Shown here one piece after another: positions 33,901 through 44,858 of a DNA stretch of 64,000 nucleotides (within the stretch, counting starts at the first letter, position 1; each line of letters opens with the position of its first letter). Made by a program: the position numbers and the translations under genes. A model generated the notes under the pieces. It saw only the letters and a program-made list of their open reading frames with translations. It had not been told where the DNA came from and did no database searches. This DNA is from Entomortierella parvispora (lineage: Eukaryota; Mortierellomycota; Mortierellomycetes; Mortierellales; Mortierellaceae), in contig OY752144.1 of NCBI GenBank assembly GCA_963573315.1, forward strand, positions 986,501-1,050,500. The letters run 5' to 3'.

Positions 33901-36900
33901 GAGGAAATGGCCGAGGCTGCAAGACCTGCGTCTCCAACGAAGCTGGGCACTCTGGGCTTCTCTTCTCTAGGCATGAAGTCTCCCTCAGCTATGATGGAAG
34001 CCCGTCGCCACAGTGGGATGCTTTTGCACCGGAAAACGTCCAATACGTTTGCGCCTCGCCATAGCCATGTGATCCCCATTCGGGGTAACCCAAACGTATC
34101 CTTACAGTCTTTGACCCGTCCGTCTGGACCGAATGGAACCATGACAGCAACCTCTGCGGCCATGAAACGTCATTCAACCGCGCCCAGTCTGGACTCGAAC
34201 CGGTCGACGACTTTTACGCCCCTGATGATCTTGCCTCATCGCCACTCTGAGACTGGCCGGAAGGCTTTGGCCATGTTCAAAGTCTTGGCTGCCAGCCCCG
34301 AGGACCGGTGGAGGGCTATCTCAAGCGAGAATGGCTTCAAGGCTTACTCTCGCATGATATCTGGGGCTGGTTTGCCCATGCTAAGAAGTGAGGGCACAAT
34401 CACAGGCGGATGGACAGTGGAGCAGATCAATGCTGTCATTGAATCTGCAGGATGCAGGCAGATCTGGGATGAACGGTTTGACAACTTGTCGATTGCGGAA
34501 ACATTCAACCACAACGAGTATCTATTCCACATCACCCTCAAGGGCGTAGGTTCTCTCACGTAAGTTTTCTGTCCTGCAACGGAGTGAAGAAGAATACATT
34601 GTGTTATCGATGACTGATTCTTTGATTGTTTTCTTTTTCTTGTGTTTAGTGGACGCGACTTGGCAGGAGTGACAATCATCGACCGTGACCCTCAAACTTC
34701 GGCCCTTTACAATGTCTCAACATCAGTCTTGGATCCCACCATCCCAGAAGACCCCGGTCGCATTCGTGCATTGCTGGAGCTCTCTGGTTGGTCCCTGCGC
34801 CCTACCTTTGACGGCCAAGGAAATACAGTCTCTGTGAATGTGACCTTTGTGATCCAGATCGACATCCGCGGTACCCTCCCTTCGTCTGTGGTCAAGTCTA
34901 TGACCTCCAGCATGACAATGGCTGTCTCGAGGTTAAACCAGTTTATCAACAAGTCTGGATATCCACCTTTTGCTTCTCATATCTCGGGCACCCGTCTTTT
35001 GGATACGTTCGATCCCCGAAACGGATTCTACGAGCTCTGCTACAAGGCTGCGCCAGGATGGACGGAAGTTCGTGTAGGTCGCAAGGTGTACAAGGACGGG
35101 TATGATTTCTTCATCAAGCCTGATGATCCGTCCGTTAAGGTCGAACTGGCACCCGATTTCGGTGGTGTGCGTGTGTGGACGACTTTGGATCATGAAGGTC
35201 AAAGTATTGTCGCCCAGGTTTCGAGAAAAGGTCATCATTTGATTGAAGCCGCCGCCGCTGCCGCCGCTGCCACCGCCGTGGCATCTCCTGTGGCCTCAGA
35301 TCCCAAGGATGCTACCGACATTCAACCCAAGGCCGAGGCTGAAGAGAGTGAGCAGAATGCGATGCGATTCAAGGAGGGTAATGATCTCAAGGAAAGCGAT
35401 GCAGAGTCGTCTAGACACTCCAACGCTGGTTCCAGCCGGAAACGTAGAAGTGCTAGTTATTCGACTCTGAGCGCCCAAGGATCCGCCGCGGCCACCGGCA
35501 CATCCGCTACTAATCACCCAGCTCACAACGGTCGCCCAGAGTCCCAGGGATCAGACAGAAGTCGATCGTCTCGTGGCCGCAGCGCCCGACCTTTGGTGAC
35601 ATTACCTGCAGGAACTCCCCCGCCTCCATTGCCTCATCGATCCAGCTCTTTGAGCAGATACTCGATTCCGCTCTCGCCTTACATGGCTGGCGCAGATGCT
35701 CCTCCAGTGCCCATTAACACCAGGAACAGCTCAGTCTCCATCATGGAACCCCTCGGCTCTGCTACATCTTCGCCAATCAGCCCCAGACGTTCATCAATTT
35801 CGGCGTCCTTGACCTCTCCAACACGACCCATGGCTATTGTCACGTCTACTACCGCGACAACTGATGTCGAGTCCCCCATGTGCAGTCCTACTTTGGGTCC
35901 TTTCCACGTCCCTCATCACCCTGTGATTTCGACTGCTGTGGCAGCAACCTCAACTACAACCACCACCACGAACTCTTCTGGTCGCAAGATGGAGAGCATC
36001 TCCACCGTTTTGTTGGAGAGTGAACCCCCTACCCCTGTGGTGTCCCAGGCTGCAACTCAAGTCTCTACTATCACCACTGCGGACAAAACTGAGGTGGTCA
36101 CTGTCGCTACGGTTCCCGTGAGGATGTCTGCTTTGTTGAAGGACAGTATTAAGAAGGAGATGGACCATGTCTCGACATCAATCCTGTCGACGAGTTCTTC
36201 GCCTGTTGGGTCACCTGTCCCTTCGGCCACGCCTGCCTTTGGTCCACGCTCCTCTTCATTGATTCCAGCCTCTATTTCTCCTTCTGCCGTGACTGTACCT
36301 CCAACGACATTGACTACAACGACACCTGTCAGCAGTTTGAAGCACAGCACCTCAGCCTTATCTGTTGCCTCGTCTCTGCCGGTCCAAGGACGAAGACGGG
36401 AGGTGCGTGTTACGTTCTCATTGGACACCGTGGACAAGTCTTCTCTGTCGCCTACGGAGAGTCCCAGCGTGACCCTGTCCTCGAACAGCCCCCTCGAGGA
36501 CTTGATGAAGCTTCACCAGCAAAATCAGCAACAACTTTCCCGCTCGGGAAGTGGCAGCCATGGCCCCACGCTGGCTAAGGAACACTCTGTCCATGTAGTG
36601 ACCTCCTCCTCGGATGATCACCATCATCATCAACACGTTGTGGTCGAGCAATCCGCCTCCGTTGCTGCTGGAGAGGACTCTTCCAGCGACGAAGGTGAAT
36701 TCGTGGAGGCCAATGATGACTTCTCGGATCTGTCTGAAGACGAGAAGGAACTTGCACTTGTCCTCGCTGGAATTGGTGCGTGGCCCAGTAGCTCTTCAGA
36801 CTTGTCATCCTCCTCGTCCTCCAAGAAATTGAGACGTCGCTCGTTTGGAGCTGCTTGGACATCATCTCTGGAACAACAGCTTCAGAAGGAGCAACAGGAC

Positions 36901-37035
36901 GAGATTGTGATGGCTTCATTGCAGACAGTGGAACGTGGATTCAGAGAGTTGAGATCCTCGCAGATCAAGGTCGCGATCGTGTTCTTGCTCCTGATTTATT
37001 ATGCAGGCCATTTGTCCATGACCTTGACCGCTTAG
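30912..37035 (+). CDS. Large protein with two START lipid-transfer domains and a C-terminal membrane anchor
   Basis: Exons 30912-31522, 32284-32373, 32685-34559 and 34650-37035 give 1,653 aa. The first START-like domain is about 115-335: LEQAVQAIELLKTASKTNEW, KKVDKHKSGCMVYQS, GFRAQDVYSIVSVRKLWDDWYDE, SLLYMVMKGT, FVAGWIIQPL, TYLIQTDL. The second is about 760-1057: FKVLAASPEDRWRAISSENG, SEGTITGGWTVEQINAVIES, CRQIWDERFDNL, YLFHITLKGVG, SVNVTFVIQIDIRGTLPSSV. Between and after are long Ser/Thr/Pro-rich stretches. The protein ends with one hydrophobic helix (IKVAIVFLLLIYYAGHLSMTL), fitting a tail anchor. START domains bind sterols, phospholipids or ceramide; the lipid here is unknown. A role at a membrane contact site is inference from the anchor. 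Intron 1 is long for this window (761 nt). Confidence 0.85.
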
Positions 37036-37197
37036 AACTGAAGAAGAAGAATGATCTTTTTTTGTACTTTTTTTTAATTCTCATTCGTCATTCGTTTTCA
37101 TTAACGGATTGTAAAAAAAAACTCGCATATCCACGCCAACCTTCGCATTCCCGCTCACACTATACTCCTCTTCACCATCCTTCCCTCACCCCGTAAT

Positions 37198-37203
37198 AAT
37201 AAA
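37198..37203 (+). terminator. Candidate polyadenylation signal of the tandem-START gene
   Basis: AATAAA about 160 bp after the stop codon. The rest of the 457-bp gap (37036-37492) is AT-rich 3' sequence, then a CT-rich leader for the F-box gene. Confidence 0.4.
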
Positions 37204-37492
37204 ACAAAAAAGCGACTTTCTCTCTTCCCCTTTAAAACTCGTTCATGAAAAAAGATCACTTTTTTTTTTTTGATTTTATGAATGCGGCAGGCTCTTGCAG
37301 CGCTGGCCTTTTGTCACGGTGCCACGATCGAATGCAAACGTGGCAGTGTGCTCTTCCTCGTTTTTATATTTCTCTCCTTCTTTCGCACGACACTGTTCTT
37401 ATTCTCGTTCACTTTCTTTGCCATATCTTCGTCATTACCCTCATTACCCTCTTACTCTTTCCTCGACCCTTTTTCATATCACCCTGTCAAAG

Positions 37493-39742
37493 ATGCATGT
37501 TGGATCTCAAAGTAATTGCGCGCCAGCGCCTGGCAAGCCCCGGTCCTTGTCAACTCGCCCTTCGCCCCTAGAGATCAACGAGATCCTTCAAAAGGTTCTC
37601 TCATTCATGACCCAATCGGCCCTGCGCTCGAGTGTATCTTTAGTGTGTCGTCATTGGCGGCAAGTGGCGACCGGGTTGATCCATTATCATCTTCGATTGG
37701 ACGACGATCCTAAAACATGGAAAGATTACACGGAGAAACTTTTCAAGGCGGACGAGCTCACGCTTGGCAGGACCATCAGGGCAGGTAGTCAGCGTCTTGT
37801 CGATTATGACTCGACTTTGGTCAAGAACTGGAAACAACGACTGACGGCCCTGCTCTCCGTGGACCTATCGACTGATCGCACTCACGAGAATACGCCTAAG
37901 GAAGAACGAAAGGTCCTGGGAGGGCATACCCACAGCAACAGCAACAGCAACAACAACAACAACAACAAGCATAGTAGCAGAAGAGAACTCCTCATCAAAA
38001 TCCTGAATATCGACCTCGAGAGTTGGTGGCCAAACTATCAAGAGATATTGAGTCGTTTCAATCCGAATAATTTGACAGAGATCACTATGGACATGCCATC
38101 GGGAGCCAACTCTACGGTTTCTCTTGACTGGATTTTTGACAACAGTCCACAGCTCGTTCGACTTTCGATCAGTGCACACAAATGGGTTCATCTCGAAACG
38201 GCATCCCTGGAACCCTCCTTAGATCCTGATACCCAGTCTCAGGGTCGGTCGCAGGTACCTTTGCGGAGCCTGTCTCTCAACAATATGAACGTACTCCCGA
38301 ACGCCTTATTGTCTTACACGCCGAGAATGGGTAACCTGATTGAGCTTTCCCTGTTGGGCGTTTTCAACCTACCCTCAGGATCAGAAAATAAGTCCTTCTA
38401 CAGCAAAGAGGCAAGACTGCAGTTCTGGGAACAATTGGTCAAAGACTGTCCTGTCCTAGAAACCCTCCATTACAACTGCTATAATGACCAGGCAAACGAC
38501 ATTCCGGTGGAATGGTTCCCTCGTCTGACCTCTTGGGGGTTTGATTGCCGACACAGGACGATGGCACCAATGTTGACTCGACTCTTGACCCATGGTGTGG
38601 AGAACCGAATCACGACCTTGGTGATCATTCCAGGCACTTTGGATCGAGGAAATAGTCGCCCGAACATGGATCCAGAAAGGGATAGGGCCTTGCATCACTT
38701 TCTCTGCTCCTCCCCACTCCTGCTTCACTTCTCGACAGGTCAGGTCCCAATGTCGTTGGCAGTACTATGCGATTACGGAGATCTGGAAGCCATCTGGGCG
38801 TGCCGAAATTTGAAGACATTGTCCATGCGGATGGACAACAACAGACGTTACCAGGGGTTCCAAGCCTCGAACCGTCATATTTTCGGATACTTGGGTCGCG
38901 TGTGTCCACGACTGCAAGAACTTTCGCTGGTGTTGGATAGCCATGTCTTGGCGCCAGAGAGTGGCGTTTGTTTATTGACTCGGCTCAAATACCTACGAAA
39001 GCTTTCTTTGGCCACAGAGTACCCTGAGCCCTACGGTGAGAAGCCAATTCAAAAGCGAGACCTAGCCTGGATCCGAGGATGCGACGGCAGCGACCTTGTC
39101 GCGAACAATTCACAAGCTACTGGTGGCTCTCCACAGCCGCCGTCACAGCCGCCGTCACAGCCGTTGTCAACGCTGTCGTCGCTGTCGACGTTTTCATTAT
39201 CGTCCTTGTCGTCGCTTCGTCCGAATATCAAGAGTCCGTGGTGGAAACGGGAGCGCGATGGACATCATGTATGTGATGATTACCAATATTGTCTTGAACG
39301 AATCCGCGAAAAGTCAGACCTGAGCCAGCTTAGCCAGACAGAGGCAGTCCTGGACCGCCAAAGGACCCAAAAGGAGAACCAGTACCGCTCTGATTACGAC
39401 CGACCCCTGCCGATGGTGGATGGACTGGAGGACTTTGAGTTTTGTGGCTCTTTTCTGGAGATTGAGGCTTTTTACCAAGCGCGACTCTTTCATCTTGAAC
39501 AGGAACACCAAATGAGGGACAACAAAGAAGAATCCTCCCAACAACAACAGCAGCAGTCCCTCTCAAGGTGGATGACACAACCTTGGCCCCATTTGGAGCA
39601 GTTGAACTTCACGTACGGATGGTGTGTTAGTCGACACAATAAGGAAGCACAAAAGGAGCTCCTCAGCGTCCAGCAGATCTTGAAGCAATTGCGACCGGAC
39701 ATCGAAGTCTCGTGTCAGTTTTCAGAAAAAGCATTATATTGA
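37493..39742 (+). CDS. F-box protein, intact paralogue of the gene at 7321-9436
   Basis: Single open frame of 749 aa without introns from Met 37493 (MHVGSQSNCAPAPGKP), chosen because upstream in-frame codons are a CT-rich leader. The F-box is about residues 20-65 (LEINEILQKVLSFMTQSALR, SLVCRHWRQVA), then TWKDYTEKLFKADELTLGR. The remainder shows leucine-rich repeat character (LRSLSLNNMNVLP, LETLHYNCYND, NLKTLSMRMDNN, LQELSLVLDS, LTRLKYLRKLSL). Low-complexity inserts are Asn-rich (CAA/CAG repeat at 37932-37968), Pro/Ser/Gln-rich (39131-39205) and Gln-rich near the C-terminus. F-box proteins present substrates to SCF ubiquitin ligases; the substrate is unknown. Shares orientation and full-length similarity with the broken copy 28 kb upstream. 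Confidence 0.85.
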   Translation: MHVGSQSNCAPAPGKPRSLSTRPSPLEINEILQKVLSFMTQSALRSSVSLVCRHWRQVATGLIHYHLRLDDDPKTWKDYTEKLFKADELTLGRTIRAGSQRLVDYDSTLVKNWKQRLTALLSVDLSTDRTHENTPKEERKVLGGHTHSNSNSNNNNNNKHSSRRELLIKILNIDLESWWPNYQEILSRFNPNNLTEITMDMPSGANSTVSLDWIFDNSPQLVRLSISAHKWVHLETASLEPSLDPDTQSQGRSQVPLRSLSLNNMNVLPNALLSYTPRMGNLIELSLLGVFNLPSGSENKSFYSKEARLQFWEQLVKDCPVLETLHYNCYNDQANDIPVEWFPRLTSWGFDCRHRTMAPMLTRLLTHGVENRITTLVIIPGTLDRGNSRPNMDPERDRALHHFLCSSPLLLHFSTGQVPMSLAVLCDYGDLEAIWACRNLKTLSMRMDNNRRYQGFQASNRHIFGYLGRVCPRLQELSLVLDSHVLAPESGVCLLTRLKYLRKLSLATEYPEPYGEKPIQKRDLAWIRGCDGSDLVANNSQATGGSPQPPSQPPSQPLSTLSSLSTFSLSSLSSLRPNIKSPWWKRERDGHHVCDDYQYCLERIREKSDLSQLSQTEAVLDRQRTQKENQYRSDYDRPLPMVDGLEDFEFCGSFLEIEAFYQARLFHLEQEHQMRDNKEESSQQQQQQSLSRWMTQPWPHLEQLNFTYGWCVSRHNKEAQKELLSVQQILKQLRPDIEVSCQFSEKALY
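37932..37968. repeat. CAR trinucleotide repeat in coding sequence
   Basis: AACAGC/AACAAC repeats encoding a Ser-Asn then poly-Asn stretch in the F-box protein. Absent from the paralogue at the equivalent place. Confidence 0.85.
39131..39205. repeat. Short coding repeat CCGTCACAG-type
   Basis: Tandem units encoding PPSQPPSQPLS, then a TCG-rich Ser-Leu stretch, in the F-box protein. Confidence 0.7.
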
Positions 39743-39791
39743 GTGGAAAATGGCTTAAGAGACCTAATAGACTTCAGTTCCATAGAAATGC

Positions 39792-39797
39792 AATAAA
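39792..39797 (+). terminator. Candidate polyadenylation signal of the F-box gene
   Basis: AATAAA 50 bp after the F-box stop codon. Confidence 0.4.
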
Positions 39798-39856
39798 AGA
39801 AAAGAGGAAGAAACCATGTTCTTTTGGATAGTGAAGGTCAAGGAATGACTGGAGCC

Positions 39857-40028
39857 CTATTGTTCGCACAGGCAGAAAGACCGTTCAGATATCTTGCAGT
39901 TAACATTATGCACAAAGCGCCCTCGCTCTACCATGAGTTTTTCCCGGTGTTGTTTGGCTTCCTTCAGCGACATGGGCCAGTCCATATTGGTGCTCACCTG
40001 GACCGCAAGCTCAGGAGGTAATCTCTGA
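39857..40028 (-). pseudogene. DUF4246 gene, C-terminal fragment (minus strand)
   Basis: On the minus strand this piece reads QRLPPELAVQVSTNMDWPMS, then LKEAKQHREKLMVERGRFV, and ends SERSFCLCEQ followed by TAG at 39857-39859. The LPPEL, DWPMS-EAK-hRE-LM-ER and CLCE patterns are what I know from the C-terminus of fungal DUF4246 proteins (family of unknown function). The matching upstream part is not on this strand; it lies next door on the opposite strand. The coding match stops at about 40028, where the plus-strand piece begins. Confidence 0.75.
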
Positions 40029-41443
40029 TTGACTTCATCCATCAATCCCATCACCCTCGCTGTCGAGTTGCGTATGCGAAAGGCCTCGAACATCATCCGA
40101 GAGAAAACATTTTGGTGGCAAAAGTTCAAGGACCCCATTATAGCCGGTAGTTGGAAGCAGGAGCTCTTGAAAACCCCTCATTTCCTGTTCACAGAAGAGC
40201 AGATCCGGTTTATCCTCCAAGAACTACAAACCGATCAAGGTATTCAGGCGCCGATCGAGAAAGCTATCGATGGAACAAGACTTTCGGATGGATTGATCCC
40301 GAAGCCTCTCAAGCAACGGTTGATGACTTGCGTCGATAAGCTGGCCAATGTCCCGGATCATCTCAAGGATTGGCATCCTGGCTCAAATAAGCAGGTCCTG
40401 GATCTCGTTCATCCATCCCTCTTTCCAGTGATTGTCAGTCGCACTCGGGTGACTTTGGACAAGGAAGCTGTACCGGCTTTGGAGTGTGTCGGTCGTGGCA
40501 CGGTCTTTGAAAAGTCTGCAAAGTGCGATCAAACGAAGGAGGAGAGCCTGTTCTCTTCCGACACGTATCAATGGCTCCCGACAGACTTCAAAGTACCTGC
40601 AGAGGGCAAGGTCAAGATTCTATCGTACATCAACAACCTCCACCCTGTGGATCATGCAGACATGTACCCGATTCTGGAAGAGGTCTTTGAGAAGTTCGTT
40701 CCGCTCTTTGAGGAGGTCCTGGCGGACATGTCCTACATTGGGAAAACAAACCGCGCTTGAACATCGAAGGCGACTGGAGCAAGATGAAGGATGAATACTT
40801 CACTGCACCCTTCGTGCACGAATAAACTTACACCGGTGAAGACGGGGGGTCTATGGACGATTGGTGGGAACTTGTTGACGAGAGGTGGGAGCTCATTGAA
40901 GAATGGTGGGAGGAGCGAGTGTCGGCTGCCATCAAGATCCCCGAGTTTGTTACCCCACCTGCTATGACGCCATGCAACCTCAAGAATACGGACAGGCCAC
41001 TGCAAGTGATCGTCAAGCTTGCCAACATTGAGCTGACACCCGAAAACCCAACCTACAAAGGAGGCGCTTGGCATGTCGAGGGCATGGAGAATGAAGAGAT
41101 TGTCGCCACAGGCATTTACTACTATCATTCCGAGAACATCACCGAACCCCGACTGAACTTTCGAATCCAGGTCTGGGAGCCAGACTACGAACTAGGTCAT
41201 GAAGGATACCGCATTATTTTGTATGGACTGTCGAGTCGAGATGGACTGAACTAGCCCCTGGACGGGATTGTTACGAAAGAGGACCGATGTATTGCCTTCC
41301 CCAACATATATCAGCATCAGGTCCAGCCCTTTGGGTTGAAGGACAAGACAAGGCCAGGAAAGCGTCAGATATTGGTGTTTTTCTTGATCGATCCTCGGCA
41401 TCCGATTCTGTCCACGACTCGGGTTCCTCCACAGCAACTGAAT
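40029..41443 (+). pseudogene. DUF4246 gene, inverted and decayed middle part (plus strand)
   Basis: Plus-strand sequence starting ITLAVELRMRKASNIIREK and carrying core DUF4246 patterns: VPDHLKDWHPGSN, QVLDLVHPSLFPVI, YQWLPTDF, ILSYINNLHP, LQVIVKLANIELTPE, GGAWHVEGMENEEI, YYYHSENIT, CIAFPNIYQHQVQPF, LVFFLIDPRHPIL, TTRVPPQQ. The frame is broken. A shift near 40745 moves the match into another frame (PRLNIEGDWSKMKDEYF); in that frame TAA at 40823-40825 and TAG at 41252-41254 (GLN-stop-PLDGIV) interrupt it, and similarity ends at 41443 before TGA. No start codon suits the left end, which lies at a rearrangement point. Non-functional as it stands. Confidence 0.8.
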
Positions 41444-41444
41444 T

Positions 41445-41545
41445 GAGGGAAACCCACCATCGTAGAGGTATCCTATCCATGGTCGAGGAAGACTCTCCTC
41501 CTTGTATAAGGAAGTAAGGTCGTGGGATCCTTCAAACTCAGACAT
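41445..41545 (-). pseudogene. DUF4246 gene, probable N-terminal fragment (minus strand)
   Basis: Minus-strand frame from Met 41545 (MSEFEGSHDLTSL, then RPWIGYLYDGGFPS). It stops making sense at about 41445, exactly where the inverted middle part ends. It begins 569 bp past the 3' end of the proline dehydrogenase gene on the same strand. Assignment to DUF4246 rests on position and on how it would join to the middle part, not on a strong motif. Confidence 0.45.
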
Positions 41546-42113
41546 CGTCTTGACTATAGCCTGGGTTGTGGGGGGCTCTGTTGCTGAGGGAAGATGCAGT
41601 GAAGAAAGAAAACGGCGAAGAGGCCAGCTGAGAGTGCGACAGTGTCCTTTTTTTCCATTGTTTCCGGTGAACCATCAGTCAACTAGCCTCGAAACAAATT
41701 TCGGACCGAAACGGTGGTGGCAACCCCCCACTCGCAGTATACGTCTGCGGAACGAAAAGTACCAAAAGCAGGAAAGGAGCTCATATCGCCCTATCATTAG
41801 CAGTGAGGGGTGACATCCTCAACAACGGTGGAGCTCGCTTCTACTGAATTTTCGCAAGCCAATGCGGATCTCATTGGCATTGCAGTACCGTTTCTGTAGT
41901 GTTTAAGTTGCGCGTTTAAATAATATTGTACAATCTACGTAGCGCTACGGCGATAAAGATGAGAGAGGGAAGAGAAAGAAAGGCAGAAGGACAGAAAAGA
42001 CAGGGCGAAAACGGCGGAAACTGCAAAATGAATAGATGAAGATAGGTATAAGAATAAAATAAGAAATGTTTGCCGTGGTATGGCATGGTTAGCGAGGGGG
42101 TTAGAGAGACTCT
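41546..42113. other. Gap between the DUF4246 remnant and proline dehydrogenase
   Basis: About 570 bp, AT-rich near 41880-42060, which would hold the 3' UTR of proline dehydrogenase and the promoter of the former DUF4246 gene. Nothing else seen. Confidence 0.45.
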
Positions 42114-44858
42114 CTACATGGTCGTGGCGGGACCCGTAGGGACAATGGTGGTGGGAACTGTTTGGATTTGGGCACGTCCCTTCTGGACAAGGAAGCGCGA
42201 CTTGAGCTCTTCCCAAAGCAGTCTACGTTCCACAGCAACGCCACCAAGGACCGACGCGTTTTCCTGAGCGCGGCTATTAGTTTCCAGAAGAGAACACAGA
42301 GAAGAAAAGTGGTTAGAACCTAAATCATTATTATGGACAAAAACGGAGGAAATCAAGGAACCATTGAACGTACCGAATCAAGTAAGGGATGACGTGATGG
42401 ATGGGTCCATACGGTACATATTTGTAGATGCCGTAGCCATGCTGACCCAATGTGTACGAGATCTGGTCACACATTCCCATGAGCTGTCCAAACATGACCA
42501 AACCCGACTGGGGAGACAATTCTAGCTCCTGCATACGCTCGCAGGTACGGATGACAGAGTCCTTGTTATGGGAAGCCACGAAGAGGACGACCGGTGAGCT
42601 CTTGAGCGACAATGCGGTCGAAGAAGCAGAAGACGACGACGATCCATCTTCGATTTGCTTCAATCCAGTCTTTGCACGACTGTTCATCATCTCGCCTAAC
42701 ATGAAATCAACGCCAGCGTTGTAGGAGGCATGGGTGGCCTCGATTCCATCACAGATGGGGTCCTCGAGTCCCAACTCTTGAGCACGCTTGCGCTCGCTCA
42801 CCATGTAGGCACCGCGGACCAACTTGGCAGCCAACACATATCCATTACGCTGGGCTCGGGTATAATCCTGCTGAAGACGGCCCAGGGCGTCCTTAAGGTA
42901 CATTTGATAGGTGTTGAAGATCAGAGGCCCGTCCTTGTCGCCACCATCAGAATCCAAAGATCCAGTGTCGGTAGTAGAACGGTTGAAGCGTTCCTGCAGG
43001 TGGAGTGCCACACTGTCGATCGCCGGTTGGAAGTAGGTCTGTTCCGCGTCAATCATTAGTCGCGTATGAGTTTTCTCAGCCTGCTCGCACAGATTCTCCA
43101 TGCGGGTCAGGAGGCGCTTATAATCCTCTAGATCAGCGCTTTCGAGACCGGGAATGGCTGCGTTCTTGCCAGAGTCTGAAGCAAACAAAGCGCGGGTTTC
43201 GTCACGATTCATGGAGACAGTGCAAGCAAAGTCGACCCAATCAATGCGGCCGTCCTGATCCCTGTCAGCCTCCTTGAACAGATGGTCAACAACAGCATCC
43301 AAGTTCTCTTGGTCGTTAACAGGGTTGGGCAACATCTTGACAAGCTGCTTGAACTCCTCTTTGGTAACCTTGCCATCCCTGTCCTGATCCATCTTCTTGA
43401 ACGAAGATTCGAGTGCGTTCAAGGTCGAGGAGATTTGTTGGAGCAGCAGAGGAGATCCCATGGCCGTGATCTTGATGGCAGCAAACGACTTTGCCATGTT
43501 GGAGGCAGTCTGGATGCAGGTGCTGATCTGGTCTGCAATGTAATCAGCGCTCTGGTTGAAGCGTGCCCTGATCTGGTCTGGAGATTGACCCTTGAGCTCG
43601 GCCTCGTCCAAGTCGGCCTCGACGGAGAGATCCAGGATTGAGTTGATGCCAGCACCCTTGAGGGCGGTCATGGTTCCAATACAGTCATCCGCAGACTCAC
43701 CCCTGGAGACAGAACCAGGTAAAAAGGGGGGACAAATGGACCAAAAGGCGTTAGTTTCTTCCTCGAGGAGAATACGGCACTAGTACAGGGAACCAATCAC
43801 AGCGAATAGAGAGCGATGCAACGCACAGCCACGATGCAGGGCGCAGAGTCTACTGGGACGGTCTAGCCCCGTTTGACCCTTTGGGGACATGGACAAAGCT
43901 AGTTTCTCGCAAGACCTGTTACACCCGCACTCGCCCTGAAGGCCACCATACCATTCATATGGTTTGGCATTGAACACGAACACACAATGGAGGAAGAGCA
44001 TAGCAAACACGACAATGGGACACGTGTGCACAGGGCAGGCACAAGATGGCGACGCAGTCGACCCAACCCCGTGCCTCAACGGTGTCTGTGTTGTCCTCTC
44101 CCCCAAACGCAACCCCAACGAAAAAAAAATAGAAACCAAACGCGTGCGCGGGTGCGTGCTCACCCCATTCGTCCATCCTCCCGCAGACTTTCTCTGCTCT
44201 CCCTTCCTTTCTGGAATAGAACTTACCCGCAGAACTGGGCAAAGAATGTCTTGCGGACAAACCAATACACGGGTGGCGTAAGGTGCAACACCTCTGCGAT
44301 CGAGATCAGTCTCGGTGCCAAGTCGACCAAGAGACTGAAGGTGCAGAGCTTGTAAACCAACATGGACAGCATCAGGTCAGCGTTAGACTTTTTCTCGACT
44401 CCAATCTTGTTGTGTTCATCTTCCAAGTCCAGTGTGATGTTGCCGGTCAAGGAAGGGGAAGTAAGGCCGCCACTGTTATTAGCCTCCAGCTGCGGTGCCT
44501 TGGACAGCTGATTCAAAATGGTAGCCGAAGTGACCAAGGCAATCGTGCCACCGACGGCAACCTTTGTCCAAAGGGAAGTTGAGGAGGGAAGGGAAGCGGC
44601 GACGGCGACAGAGTCAGTCTTCGATGGCTGGCCTAGGACATTCTTGTGGGGGGCAAAGGAGGAGGCAGAGGTGGAGAAGGAGGACCGAGGACAGCGTGTG
44701 ACAGGGAGGGGAGTGCGAGCGTGGGAGAGTTGCAGCACAGGTCGAGACAAGGATTGGTCTACGGCGTGGAGACGAGCAATGGACCGTTGGGCAAGGGAGG
44801 AAGTAGGAGGTGAGAGCGGCAGACGGTTGAAAGAGGAGGCAAGGACTCGGGTGGTCAT
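42114..44858 (-). CDS. PUT1: Mitochondrial proline dehydrogenase with two EF-hand motifs
   Basis: FAD enzyme that oxidises proline to pyrroline-5-carboxylate in mitochondria. Exons 44227-44858, 42374-43702 and 42114-42273 (introns 524 and 100 nt) give 706 aa. Start MTTRVLASSFNRL begins a basic, Ser-rich presequence (to about 90), then a hydrophobic segment (TKVAVGGTIALVTSATIL). Catalytic-domain blocks are FAAIKITAMGSP, RLMIDAEQTYFQPAI, PLIFNTYQMYLKDAL, GYVLAAKLVRGAYMVSER, LFVASHNKDSV, VMFGQLMGMCDQIS and GYGIYKYVPYGP, ending RRAQENASVLGG. Two EF-hands sit inside the barrel: DQDRDGKVTKEEF (about 311-323) and ADRDQDGRIDWVDF (about 354-367). Both have Asp at the calcium positions. Animal enzymes have a related but mostly degenerate segment there, so calcium control is plausible here but inferred. 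Confidence 0.92.

Noticed and set aside
43703-44226. Possible separate gene inside the 524-nt gap of proline dehydrogenase
   Set aside because: Splice ends agree in phase and join FFAQFCG to GESADDC; the interior frames show no domain.
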